Positions 24,401 through 32,646 of a stretch of DNA of 44,489 nucleotides are shown here, one piece after another; the stretch's first letter is position 1; each line of letters opens with the position of its first letter. Under the pieces are notes generated by a model. The model worked only from the letters and a program-made list of their open reading frames with translations, was not told the DNA's origin and searched no databases. Location: positions 1 through 44,489 of the forward strand of contig PWHU01000081.1 of NCBI GenBank assembly GCA_003555395.1. Reading direction: 5' to 3'. Both the position numbers and the translations under genes were made by a program. The DNA is from Thermoplasmata archaeon (lineage in GTDB: Archaea; Thermoplasmatota; Thermoplasmata; Halarchaeoplasmatales; Halarchaeoplasmataceae).

Positions 24401-24846
24401 TGAAATTCCTGGAGGACGAAAAATCCATTCCGACCGTCCTCATCTTCATCCCATGTGACCGTGACCTCTTCAGGCTCGTTTTCAGAGGCGATCTTGGACC
24501 ACATCGCCACAGCACGGCGTTCACCGCCATCGTCTAGGTCCGCATATACTTCCACATTAAGGTCCCAATCTTCATCGTCAAGGTACGGATCTTCATAATC
24601 CACCCGGTGTCCAGAGAAGGCGATGAGTAGGTTACCTTCCACAGGGGACTGATCCCATCCTGCCGTTATACCGTCCAAGGAACCGTCGGCGTCGACGGAC
24701 TGGACCCTCTCCAACGGTGGTTCTTCCAACACCGCATCTTCCGCACTAACGAGAGCGTTCACTCCTGCGGTAAATCCAGTTAAAATGAGAAATATCAGGC
24801 AAAAAAAAGTGATCATTTTCTTCATATTCCTATCCATATCCTTCAT
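21445..24846 (-). CDS. Membrane protein with InlB-type repeats outside and helix-hairpin-helix domain inside
   Basis: A protein of about 1133 residues. After a signal peptide (about 8-33) come a beta-rich N-terminal domain (40-270), a CarboxypepD_reg-like domain (about 268-350), three Ig-like repeats ending in TLTVE (355-635) and three InlB-type repeats (about 636-706, 710-783, 786-854). A transmembrane helix (about 863-888) leads to a CARDB/NEW3-like Ig domain, an acidic linker, and a C-terminal pair of helix-hairpin-helix motifs (about 1070-1128, GVGSSKAENL and GIGPSLSRKI). I chose ATG 24846 because GGTGA lies 7 bases upstream and a TATA element (24888-24897) falls inside the longer ORF from 24912. 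With the signal peptide cleaved, the HhH end should be cytoplasmic, where it could contact DNA or a protein. Function is unknown. Confidence 0.82.
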   Translation of the reverse strand: MKDMDRNMKKMITFFCLIFLILTGFTAGVNALVSAEDAVLEEPPLERVQSVDADGSLDGITAGWDQSPVEGNLLIAFSGHRVDYEDPYLDDEDWDLNVEVYADLDDGGERRAVAMWSKIASENEPEEVTVTWDEDEDGRNGFFVLQEFQGPYTVGFEDAATAAETGVDNETGFHIGTTSAPSSSNVFVIGGAACRDGGDFEDPRFDDENLSDVVHAIGDEDGSEVHGVTGFTSVHDGDHPWETTLTWDGGEHSNVGFLALFALEAEEGSIGGTVYGHEGEEASAGEVTLYLDGNEVETHDLSADASYLFEDLNADYTEYALEVTEVPAHQDDVVQITLPPGEDLTEDFYLEPKEAHELVYLDPVETMTAGNEEGFTIQRLDEDGDEVTMGDLTIGLTTTSQGPYEFREEPGGEVVTEVVINDGESAVDFYYYDTDAGEHEITGQGAEVESAVTTLTVESAELENIAIEPQEETTTAGGNVTYNATAYDVFDNEIGDVTEETNWSIEAEAGGGWDANEYTSEFVGDWAVYGEYKGSEDTAHLTVEAADLEQVTIYPSADRSVSIGEELEFTVEGNDRYGNLITDDVTEFEWENISEVDGEENVAIFYEEKSGEYDVSATFEGVVSPVTTLTVEEKEKYDLTISIEGEGSTEPEEGTHTYEEGEEVTVEAISAESWAFSHWSGDVTSDEEKEITIVMDEDKEVTVHFKEDITKYNLTINEEEGGTTDPEHGTYSYPEGEMILIRAVPEEGWNFTEWSGDVPEGEEEEKEITIVMDEDKTLTAHFIRLYGLTVDLEGQGDVELYPDEDEYEEGTEVVLTAEPEDGWKFVEWTGEHEADEKEISITIEDDISITVHFEEEAEESTLLPVEFWLVGLLAMIVPVILLFFILFYNSESHDVSVTGPEDQIEMELDRSYTYDFVVTNHGKGSETYELAVESSTRGWKTEVEDEIVVEGESDELVLVNVDIPRSAEKGESSEVCLRAVHKEDEDVRDHYKLNITYEGEETKGSQEFDTWRPEKEFEPEDVQETEEITEATARREKPLPTPVSKEEEVEYTEKEVEEDEGTPEEISKEEALEELKRLKGVGSSKAENLYEEGYRSIEDMKDVSKEDLKEVKGIGPSLSRKILNSLEELKKEK

Positions 24847-24887
24847 GCTTTCTTCACCTATTATCTTCGGAAAATTTAAACCGACGT

Positions 24888-24897
24888 GTTTATAAAC
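24888..24897 (-). promoter_or_regulatory. TATA-like element for the HhH membrane protein gene
   Basis: Minus-strand GTTTATAAAC lies about 45 bases before ATG 24846, leaving a leader of about 20 bases that holds GGTGA. This supports the shorter reading frame. Confidence 0.45.
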
Positions 24898-24941
24898 TAT
24901 AAGCAACCACATGATATAAAAGTGTTAGGAAGAACTCCCTT

Positions 24942-25304
24942 TCAAAAATCATGCCAGCTCTTGTGAGCCTCTATCTTCTTGAATTTTGTCCCACAATTGG
25001 GACAGACCTCGAATCTTGCCGATATCTGTTTGCCGCATTTACCGCATTGGACATAATTAGGGTCGTATTCAGTTCCACACTCGGGACAAACGTCCGCATC
25101 TCGCGGTATCGACTCGTGACAGGACCCGCATTCCGCTATATCTCCGGAGTCTCGATGTTTTATCTTCTGTACCGAAGAAGGGAGTCTAGAACCTCCTTCG
25201 GATCCTTCACCTTCGACTTTTAGGTCCTTCCCGCAGTCCCCACAGTAATTGGCTGTTTCATCGACTTCCGACCCACAGTTCGAACAATATGGCAAATGTA
25301 TCAT
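24942..25304 (-). CDS. Triple zinc-ribbon protein
   Basis: A 120-residue soluble protein made almost entirely of zinc ribbons. Pairs are Cys7/Cys10 with Cys21/Cys24, Cys59/Cys62 with Cys73/Cys76, and Cys87/Cys90 with Cys101/Cys104. The last two form a double ribbon of the DZR type. A short Gly/Glu/Ser-rich linker (30-50) separates the first. Such proteins usually mediate protein or nucleic-acid contacts. A GGCGGAGGA ribosome-binding site is immediately upstream of the ATG. It sits between the HhH membrane protein and the Q/P-rich membrane protein on the same strand and may share their pathway. No precise function can be given. Confidence 0.82.
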   Translation of the reverse strand: MIHLPYCSNCGSEVDETANYCGDCGKDLKVEGEGSEGGSRLPSSVQKIKHRDSGDIAECGSCHESIPRDADVCPECGTEYDPNYVQCGKCGKQISARFEVCPNCGTKFKKIEAHKSWHDF

Positions 25305-25418
25305 TCCTCCGCCCTAATAAGTCCATCCTGAACCGTAACAGGGCAAAAGTGTATCTATTTTAGATTATATATCTTTTAGGGTCTGCAATATAGAAAAAAT
25401 AAAAAAGAAATGTTTTTA

Positions 25419-25868
25419 TCAGAAAAACATACCGAACGGAACTGTGTTTATCACCAGGGCAAATGCGATCATGGACGCACTAGCCACCATACACAGCATG
25501 AGTTTTTCTTGATCGGATAGGTCGTACCTGCTGTAAAGAAGATATGCCGATCCTATGGCCGGGATGAATATACCTATAGTTATCAGTAGAGAACCTATAG
25601 ATCGCAGGTACCTGATGTTATCGAAGGCGTCTTCCCGATCTTCCATATCATCAGGATTAGGGTCGATGAAACCCGAGACCGATATCAACATAGCGCCGGT
25701 CAACAGTATGATCATCCCGAGAACCAATATGATCCCCAAGGTATGTTTTAGATCTCCTCTTCCTTGATACGAAGCAGGCGGCTGTTGTTGTTGAGGAGCA
25801 GGCTGTTGATATCCCTGGGAATAGTTTTGTTCCCGTTGTTGTCCTTCACCATTCATTTTTTCACTCAT
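25419..25868 (-). CDS. Small membrane protein with Q/P-rich N-terminus
   Basis: A protein of about 149 residues. Residues about 5-38 are rich in Gln, Pro, Tyr and Gly (QQPAPQQQQPPASYQGRG), like the linker of the RDD protein at 10989-11789. Three hydrophobic segments follow at about 43-66, 85-108 and 120-145. I chose ATG 25868 over the longest ORF (25886) because a minus-strand TATA-like ATAAATAATT lies 20-27 bases before it, giving a leaderless start. That promoter overlaps the 3' end region of the upstream STAND gene, so this gene can be expressed independently. It is not a family I recognise. Confidence 0.7.
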   Translation of the reverse strand: MSEKMNGEGQQREQNYSQGYQQPAPQQQQPPASYQGRGDLKHTLGIILVLGMIILLTGAMLISVSGFIDPNPDDMEDREDAFDNIRYLRSIGSLLITIGIFIPAIGSAYLLYSRYDLSDQEKLMLCMVASASMIAFALVINTVPFGMFF

Positions 25869-25915
25869 AAATCGATATCGTATCAATTATTTATACATTC
25901 GGTTGTAAAAACTGA

Positions 25916-28447
25916 TCAAAGATACTCCATACATTTTTCCATCCAGAGATCCATACCTCTTTCATCAAAATAGCTTTTAGCTTCTTCAAACAGTCTTTCC
26001 GCTTTTTCGTCCAGTCCTTTCTCCAGGCACAGCAGACCGAAATCGTACATGCACATAGCACCGATATCCATGGGTTCTGTCTCTTCAAATATCTCCAAAG
26101 CGTTTTCAAAATGTTCCATTGAGCTCTCAAAGTCGCATTTTTCACGGAGGACCGCCCCTTTCAAATACTCCGTCAAAGCACTGTCTCTCTCCACGTCTCG
26201 ATCCGAAGTTGCTTCTACCAGGTTTTCCAAATGCTCTTTGGCCATTTTGTAGTCGCCTCTCTCGAGTGCCAACTGTATCCACACGCGCTCACACTGTACA
26301 GTTTTGTCAAGATGACCTGTCCTTTCGGACAGCTCTAGGCCCTCTTTCAGGTAATCTAGCGCTTTATCGTATTCACCTTTATCGAAGTATACCTCCCCTA
26401 TGTTCACCACGGTATGGCACTTTATGAACTCGTTATCCATCTTCTCAGATATATCATAGCATTCCCGCAGGTGTTTCAAAGCCCTGTCGTGATCACCCTT
26501 CTTCTGATATATCAGGCCGATGTTGTTATGTATGCCGCCTATTTGGACTTCGGCACCCATGTCCTGGTATATATCTAAACATCTTTTGTACTCCTCTAAC
26601 GCCTTATCAAGGTCGCCGATATATGCAAATACTCCTGAGAGATTGCTGAGCGTCCTGGACAGCCCCATCTGATCGTCGATACGTTCACGTAAATCCTTGG
26701 CCTTTTCAAGATTCTTTAAGGCATCCTCGTGTTTTCGTCGCATCAGAGCTATGGTTCCAAGATCGTGGTAAGCCTGGGCGACCTGCTTTTCATCTTCTAG
26801 ATCTTCAGCGACCTCTTTTTCCTTGTTGAACGCCTCTACGGCTTCATCGTAGCTGCCCATCTGCATCAATGACCAACCCTTCTTTCCGAGCAGTTGGCTC
26901 TTTTCAAGGTTGTTCTCGTTCTCAAGAGATAGCCTTTTCTCTATGAGGTCTAAAGCTTTTTCATACTCTCCGTGCTCCTGCCAAGTGTTGATTATGTCAA
27001 GATATATTTTCTGCTCCTCTCTAAAATTAGAAGCGATACTCAAGGCCTTATACAGGTGATCCTGACTCTTTTCGTAATCGCCGTTTAGCCTGTAAGCGTC
27101 TGCCATCTCCTTCAATATTTTCATCTCCTGTATGTCGTCGATCCAGGACGATATCGCCCTAGCTTCTTCGTACATCCTTATAGCGTCCTCATTGGCATAA
27201 ACATTTTTCGCTCTCCGTGCTCCCTTCAGATAATAGTCGAGGGCCTCGTGATATCTCTCTGCCTCCTTGTAATGTTCCGCCAGTTGAGCATATCTCTCAT
27301 CTAACTCCTCCTCATAGACATCCTCTAAGGCTTCAGCTACTCTCAAGTGTAATCTTTTCTTCTCCAACCATTTTCCTATACCATTATAGACGGTCTCGGC
27401 GATGACTTCGTGCGAGAACAAAAATTTGTCCTCTATGGGATCTTCTATCCAAAGTCTAGTTTTTATCAACTTATCGATCTCGTCCAAGAGTTCGAATTCA
27501 TCCATCTTCGAAGCGCTAGCCAGCAGAGAGAAAGGGATCTCTTTTCCGATCACACTTCCGAGCTGGAGCATCTCTCTAGCTCGGTCGTCCATCCTGAAGA
27601 CTCTTCTCTCAACAACGTCACGTACCAAACCTGCAAAAGAGAACTCTTCCTCCTTCTCAGGGAATTCGCCTTCATCTAGAGAGATAACGTTAGATTCGAC
27701 CATCTGTCGTATACTTTCTTTGATGAAGAGTGGGTTACCTTCGGTCTTTTCATACAGTATCTCCACGAAGTCAGAAGGCAAGTCCTCGACGCCGGTGATA
27801 TCGTTCACGAGGTCCCAAGTCTCATCAAAAGTAAGAGGTTCTAATTCTATCTCGTCGAAAAGATTCTTTCGAGACATCTGCTGCTTCATATCTATGAAAG
27901 AAGAACCAGAGATCGCCTCACCGGGCTGATACGTTGCTAAAAACAATATGGGTGTGTTTTTGAGTCGATCCGAAAGGTAGTGGAAGAGATTCAAAGTTGC
28001 CTTATCGGCCCAATGTATATTCTCTATTATTATCAGATGTGGAGTTTGACCCACCGCTTGTCTAAGCTGTTCCGTGGTTTCGTAGAAAGCTACTCCTCTG
28101 TACTGTCTGTAAGTTTTAACATCCTCCTTTTCTTCCAATAGGTCCTCCTCACCTACGGTAAAAGACAGAGAATCCAAAGCTTCTTTCTCCGAATCCATCC
28201 ATATCTGCTGAAACGGAAGATAGGGTTCGGCCGTGGTTTCACTGCATACACCCTCCAAAACATCGAAACTTCTGTCACCGGCCATGGTTTTTATCTCTCT
28301 CATCAATTCGGATTTACCCACACCCGGTTCGCCTGAAACAAAAATCGTGTTTCCTTTTCCGTTTTCTACTTCGGCCAATATTTTAGAAAATACATCTAAC
28401 TCGTCCCTGCGACCTATCATCTTTCCTTCTTCGAGAACACGTTCCAT
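25916..28447 (-). CDS. STAND ATPase with TPR repeats, no winged helix (paralog 3)
   Basis: An 843-residue relative of the two winged-helix STAND proteins here, but starting directly at the NTPase domain: entry motif MIGRRDELDVF at 10-20, Walker A GEPGVGKSE at 39-47, Walker B HLIIIENIHWAD at 137-148, then EGNPLFIKES. About ten TPR repeats fill the second half and it ends at the same point (MDLWMEKCMEYL) as its paralogs. The first acidic residue of Walker B is Glu-Asn rather than Asp-Asp, so hydrolysis may differ. Its ribosome-binding site (TAGGAGGTT) lies in the last codons of the upstream winged-helix paralog, with 5 bases between the genes, so they form an operon. It may pair with that DNA-binding paralog. 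Confidence 0.87.
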   Translation of the reverse strand: MERVLEEGKMIGRRDELDVFSKILAEVENGKGNTIFVSGEPGVGKSELMREIKTMAGDRSFDVLEGVCSETTAEPYLPFQQIWMDSEKEALDSLSFTVGEEDLLEEKEDVKTYRQYRGVAFYETTEQLRQAVGQTPHLIIIENIHWADKATLNLFHYLSDRLKNTPILFLATYQPGEAISGSSFIDMKQQMSRKNLFDEIELEPLTFDETWDLVNDITGVEDLPSDFVEILYEKTEGNPLFIKESIRQMVESNVISLDEGEFPEKEEEFSFAGLVRDVVERRVFRMDDRAREMLQLGSVIGKEIPFSLLASASKMDEFELLDEIDKLIKTRLWIEDPIEDKFLFSHEVIAETVYNGIGKWLEKKRLHLRVAEALEDVYEEELDERYAQLAEHYKEAERYHEALDYYLKGARRAKNVYANEDAIRMYEEARAISSWIDDIQEMKILKEMADAYRLNGDYEKSQDHLYKALSIASNFREEQKIYLDIINTWQEHGEYEKALDLIEKRLSLENENNLEKSQLLGKKGWSLMQMGSYDEAVEAFNKEKEVAEDLEDEKQVAQAYHDLGTIALMRRKHEDALKNLEKAKDLRERIDDQMGLSRTLSNLSGVFAYIGDLDKALEEYKRCLDIYQDMGAEVQIGGIHNNIGLIYQKKGDHDRALKHLRECYDISEKMDNEFIKCHTVVNIGEVYFDKGEYDKALDYLKEGLELSERTGHLDKTVQCERVWIQLALERGDYKMAKEHLENLVEATSDRDVERDSALTEYLKGAVLREKCDFESSMEHFENALEIFEETEPMDIGAMCMYDFGLLCLEKGLDEKAERLFEEAKSYFDERGMDLWMEKCMEYL

Positions 28448-28452
28448 GGCTC

Positions 28453-31400
28453 TTAACCTCCTACTGATCTCAAGGTATCCTTCATAGCTCTATCACATCT
28501 TTCGATCCAAAGTTGCATACCTATCTCTTCAAAATACTCCGATGCATCTTCGAGCACTTCTTCGGCCCGGGGGTGATCTTCTTTTTCTAGAAAAAGTAAA
28601 CCCATCTCATAAAGAACTTTCGAATATTCGATGATCGATATGTCTTCGAGTATCGCACCCGCCTTATCCAGCTCTTCCTCCGCCCTATCTATCTTTCCTT
28701 CTTCCCTACATAACTTTCCGAGCACTCTTCTGCATTCTCCCTCCACTTCATCGGTATCGATTTTTTTGGAAAGCAGCAGGGCTTTCTCGATCTTCTCTCT
28801 CGCCTTTTCTATTTCATCTTTTTCAAGATAAACTTCAGACATGGTTATCAAAGTGGAGGAGACGTCCAATTCTTCTCCCACGTCCTTCAACAGACCGTAG
28901 GCTTCTTTAAGGGAGTCTAAAGCCTTCTCCGTGTCTCCTCTTTCGTGATATGTATCACCCAACGACTGAAGCACCCAGCCTACTCTTACCGGATTACCTG
29001 TTCCTCTGAACATATCGAGACTTCTCTTTTGAAGTTCCAAGGCTTTTTCCAATTCGCCCTTCAATCTGTAAGTTATCGCCATATTGTTCAAACACATAGC
29101 AAGACCTATCTCGTAGTCTACTTTCTTTTCGACTTTTTCGGCCCTTTCGAAGTGCTTCAGTGCGGTATCCAATTTTCCACTATCTCGATAGATATCGCCG
29201 AGATTGTTTAGAGTTATACCCACGCCGAGGATATCTCCCATCTTCTGAAAGTTTTCTAGGTTCTGTCTGAAATAATCTTTCGCTTCATCCCATTCCCTGA
29301 GATACATCTTGACCAAGGCTAGGTTGTTGAGTGACGAGGCCAATCTTTCATCTTTACCGCATTCTTCCCATGTCTCTATCGCTTTTCCGAAGTGATCCGC
29401 TGCCGTGTCCATGTTACCCTGAAGGTAATTGAGAGATCCAAGATCATGCTTGGACTGGGCCAAGGCCTCTTTCTCGCCGGTCTCGTACGCCATCTCTTCC
29501 TCACGCTGGAACAATATCCTCGCCTTCTCGTGCTCTCCTTTGTGCATGTATGCCTGCCCTTTATTGCTTAGAAGTTTACAAAGTTCGTGTACGAGTTCAT
29601 CTTTATCGTGCTTGTCCAAAAGTGAGAGCCCTTTATCCGCATATTCTAGACCTTCATCGAGGTACTTTTGTTCCAATTTCATACCGGCTAACTTTCTGTA
29701 TGTCCTAAGGCCCCTCTTCTTGTCGATATCGCTGTCGAGTATAGAGCGGAGGAACTCCTCGCACTTGTCGTACCTGCCCAACGTCTTGTAGACCGATGCC
29801 GCTTCTTCTCTTATAGCAAGCATCCTATCTCTACCATCATCCTGTTTTTCCGCTGTTGAGAGCGCTTTACGATACATCTCCAAAGCGTCTTCGTGGGCAT
29901 ATATGCTCTTAGCTCTCTCTCCCGCTTTTGTGTAGTAGTCACAGGCCTTTTCGTACTCATCGGCTCTCTCGTAGTGATAGGCCAATTTAGGATATTTCTC
30001 ATCTAGATCTTCATAGTGTACTTTTTCCATGGCCTCGGCGACCTGTTTATGTAAAAGCCGTTTTTTGAGACCTCTCAGATTGCTGTAGACCGTATCCCTC
30101 AATATGCTGTTATGAAAATAGACCTTCTCCTCATCTGGACTTTCACGCCATAGGTCCGCTTCGAGCAGGATATCCATCTGATCGAGAAGGTCGAACTGGT
30201 CGAGGTCGACTACCTCAGAAAGCACTTTGTAGTCCACTTCATCACCGAAGACACTCCCTATGTCAAGTACTTTTTTAGCCTCGCCGCTCAAACGGTCTAT
30301 CCTTCTTTCCAGCACATCCTTGATTATCTCCGGAACGTCGATGACACTCTTACGGGAAGGATAAACGTCATCGTCCGGCCGGACTATACCTTCTTCCACC
30401 ATGTGTTTGACTATCTCCCTGGTGAAAAGGGGATTGCCTTCAGTCTTTTCGTGTACGAATTCTACATACTTAGATGGAACCTCCTTTGTCTGAAGCACAC
30501 CTTTTATCATCCTTTCAGTACTCTTTTTACCTAAAGGCGAAAGTTCCATCTGAGAGACGTTAGGATAGATGGTGATCATCTGATGGATGATCTCCTTTAT
30601 CTGTTTATTTTCATCTATATCTTCGGGCCTGTACGTGCATACGAAAAGGACCGGCGCGGACCCGAGCTTATACGTCATGTACATCAATATCTGTGCGCTA
30701 GCTCGATCTATCCAGTGAAGATCGTCAAGAAATACCAAAAGAGGATTTTCTTTTGCCAGATCCCTTATATATTCAGTGGTCTCATAAAATGTCGCCTCCT
30801 TTTCTGCATCGAACATCTTTTTGGTGGGTACATCCCTGGTCTTATCCATACCCATGAAGGCGATCCTTGCACCTTGGTCCATCTGGGCTTCTTCCTTCTT
30901 TTTAAGATGAGAGCGAAAAGCCTCCTTGAAAGGAAGATATGGATCCCCGGTCTCTTTCACACAAGTTCCTACCAGGAAGTCGAAACCTTCCTCCAAAGCG
31001 TAGCTCTTGAACTCAGAAACGATCCTCGTTTTCCCCACGCCCGCTTCGCCGGCGATGAAAACGGTGTGGGCACCGGATCTTTTCACTTCTTGAAGTCTTT
31101 TCCAAAGATCGTTCAACTCCTGTTTCCTCCCAACGAAAACGTATTCCGAGCTGATATCTTCGTCAAGTCGTACCGTCCCGTCTCTTTCCATCCTGCTCAA
31201 GATATTGAGCATGGGATCCTTCAAGTCAAGGTGATCTCTCACTTCCTTCAGCGGGATCTTCTTGACTTTCTGACCCACTTTTATACGGACCTTTTCATCT
31301 TTTATACTTTCTCTCAAGTCTTTTTCTTCTTCGATGCCCTCGTCGGTCAAAAAGTAAACGTGCCTTTTCCTCTTTCTGCCTTTCACGTGCTTCTTTCTCT

Positions 31401-31581
31401 TTTCGATCAAACCCTCCTCGAGAAGAGATCCGATACCTTTGTGTATCTTTTTTCTCTCGTTTTCGATAGCGCTAGCGATACCCGACAGAGACGTACCGAA
31501 GGGTACCACGTCCCGTTCTTTGTGAACTTCGTAGTCTTTCAAGTGCAGCAGGATGAGTTCTTCTATACCGTAAACAGTCAT
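28453..31581 (-). CDS. Winged-helix STAND ATPase with TPR repeats (paralog 2)
   Basis: A 1042-residue protein. Residues 5-85 are a winged helix sharing RDVVPFGTSLSGI with paralog 1 and carrying a strongly basic wing (KKHVKGRKRKRHV), consistent with DNA binding. Residues 90-140 are a small linker domain. The STAND NTPase has FVGRKQELNDLW, Walker A GEAGVGKTR (178-186) and Walker B LLVFLDDLHW (281-290). TPR repeats run from about 520 to 1025. A minus-strand CTATATATATTTT about 25-35 bases before the ATG suggests a leaderless or near-leaderless transcript. It is translated ahead of the helix-less paralog in one operon. It is probably a transcriptional regulator whose ligand or partner is sensed by the TPR array. 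Confidence 0.88.
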   Translation of the reverse strand: MTVYGIEELILLHLKDYEVHKERDVVPFGTSLSGIASAIENERKKIHKGIGSLLEEGLIEKRKKHVKGRKRKRHVYFLTDEGIEEEKDLRESIKDEKVRIKVGQKVKKIPLKEVRDHLDLKDPMLNILSRMERDGTVRLDEDISSEYVFVGRKQELNDLWKRLQEVKRSGAHTVFIAGEAGVGKTRIVSEFKSYALEEGFDFLVGTCVKETGDPYLPFKEAFRSHLKKKEEAQMDQGARIAFMGMDKTRDVPTKKMFDAEKEATFYETTEYIRDLAKENPLLVFLDDLHWIDRASAQILMYMTYKLGSAPVLFVCTYRPEDIDENKQIKEIIHQMITIYPNVSQMELSPLGKKSTERMIKGVLQTKEVPSKYVEFVHEKTEGNPLFTREIVKHMVEEGIVRPDDDVYPSRKSVIDVPEIIKDVLERRIDRLSGEAKKVLDIGSVFGDEVDYKVLSEVVDLDQFDLLDQMDILLEADLWRESPDEEKVYFHNSILRDTVYSNLRGLKKRLLHKQVAEAMEKVHYEDLDEKYPKLAYHYERADEYEKACDYYTKAGERAKSIYAHEDALEMYRKALSTAEKQDDGRDRMLAIREEAASVYKTLGRYDKCEEFLRSILDSDIDKKRGLRTYRKLAGMKLEQKYLDEGLEYADKGLSLLDKHDKDELVHELCKLLSNKGQAYMHKGEHEKARILFQREEEMAYETGEKEALAQSKHDLGSLNYLQGNMDTAADHFGKAIETWEECGKDERLASSLNNLALVKMYLREWDEAKDYFRQNLENFQKMGDILGVGITLNNLGDIYRDSGKLDTALKHFERAEKVEKKVDYEIGLAMCLNNMAITYRLKGELEKALELQKRSLDMFRGTGNPVRVGWVLQSLGDTYHERGDTEKALDSLKEAYGLLKDVGEELDVSSTLITMSEVYLEKDEIEKAREKIEKALLLSKKIDTDEVEGECRRVLGKLCREEGKIDRAEEELDKAGAILEDISIIEYSKVLYEMGLLFLEKEDHPRAEEVLEDASEYFEEIGMQLWIERCDRAMKDTLRSVGG

Positions 31582-31602
31582 CTTGTCTCATGTTATGTTT
31601 TT

Positions 31603-31616
31603 AAAATATATATAGC
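31603..31616 (-). promoter_or_regulatory. TATA-like element for the STAND operon
   Basis: AAAATATATATAG on the plus strand reads CTATATATATTTT on the minus strand, about 25-35 bases before ATG 31581, the normal archaeal distance for a leaderless start. Confidence 0.5.
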
Positions 31617-31689
31617 CTGCGCTTAGTAGTGTCTTCGAAACCCATAACTCAAATAAAAGATATTTATCGTATAGTTGGAGGTATCAAAA

Positions 31690-32646
31690 TTGCAGATCCC
31701 AAAAGAGGATGTTTTAGATAAATTCAAAGGATGCATGCTGGGCAGCGCTCTGGGCGATGCTATCGGTGAACTAGCTTTCAGATATACCTCGAGAGAAAAG
31801 TTGTTATCCGCTGTTGATGAGAATGACATGCTACGATACACGGACGATACGGCCATGGCGATCGGTATAGCGGGATCGCTGATAGAGAACGAGGGGGAGT
31901 TGAACCTGCATCATCTGGGGGAGACGTTCAGGAAGAACTTTCAAAAAGAACCGTGGCGCGGTTACGGCCAAGGACCGCCGCACATATTCGATATGGTGAG
32001 CAAAGGTGAAAAAGAGAGTTACGTAGAAGCGGCTAAAACTCTCTTCGGCGGCGAAGGTTCCATGGGTAACGGTTCCGCCATGCGGATAGCCCCCGTAGGG
32101 ATCTTCTTCAAAGACGAAGAAAGAGTGGTGAAGGAAGCGGAGAGATCCGCCGAAGTGACCCATGCACACGAACTAAGCAAGGACGGAGCCGCAGTGCTGG
32201 CTTCAGCGATAAATATAGCATCTGATCATCATTGTAAAGCCTCGGCGGCGGAAAGACTCAAGCCTGTAGAGACCGCTGAAAGATTGTCCAAAATAGCTAG
32301 AACTGAAGTATTCGCCGAAGCGTTAGAAGAAGTGAAAGAACTCTTAGAGAGCGAAACGAAGAGAGAAGAAGCCGCACGAAGACTCGGTACCGACATATTG
32401 ATACACCGCTCCGTTCCTTATTCCATATTCAGTTTTTTAGCCGCACCACATTCATTCGAAGAGGCGCTGATGAACGCGATAATGGTGAGAGGTGACAGAG
32501 ACACCATAGGGGCCATGACCTGCGCCTTATCTGGAGCGTACCTAGGAAAGAGTTCTATCCCCGAACATCTTCTTCAAAAGCTGGAGAACCACGAATATAT
32601 AGAGAGTTTGGCGATCCAGCTGTTCGAACTCAGTCCCTATATTTGA
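31690..32646 (+). CDS. ADP-ribosylglycohydrolase family protein
   Basis: A 318-residue member of the DraG/ARH family, which removes ADP-ribose from proteins or hydrolyses related ADP-ribosyl compounds. Visible motifs are GSALGDAIGE near the N-terminus, RYTDDTAMAI (metal-binding Asp-Asp) and GDRDTIGAM near the C-terminus, which bind the two magnesium ions. The longest ORF starts at TTG 31675, but GGAGGT (31677-31682) lies 7 bases before TTG 31690, so I place the start there. It is divergent from the STAND operon and its 3' end overlaps the convergent phosphodiesterase gene by 17 bases. No partner ADP-ribosyltransferase is visible nearby. Confidence 0.9.
   Translation: MQIPKEDVLDKFKGCMLGSALGDAIGELAFRYTSREKLLSAVDENDMLRYTDDTAMAIGIAGSLIENEGELNLHHLGETFRKNFQKEPWRGYGQGPPHIFDMVSKGEKESYVEAAKTLFGGEGSMGNGSAMRIAPVGIFFKDEERVVKEAERSAEVTHAHELSKDGAAVLASAINIASDHHCKASAAERLKPVETAERLSKIARTEVFAEALEEVKELLESETKREEAARRLGTDILIHRSVPYSIFSFLAAPHSFEEALMNAIMVRGDRDTIGAMTCALSGAYLGKSSIPEHLLQKLENHEYIESLAIQLFELSPYI

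Noticed and set aside
30583-31626. 347-codon plus-strand ORF
   Set aside because: It is antisense to the winged-helix and STAND domains of a clear gene and has no recognisable motif or ribosome-binding site.
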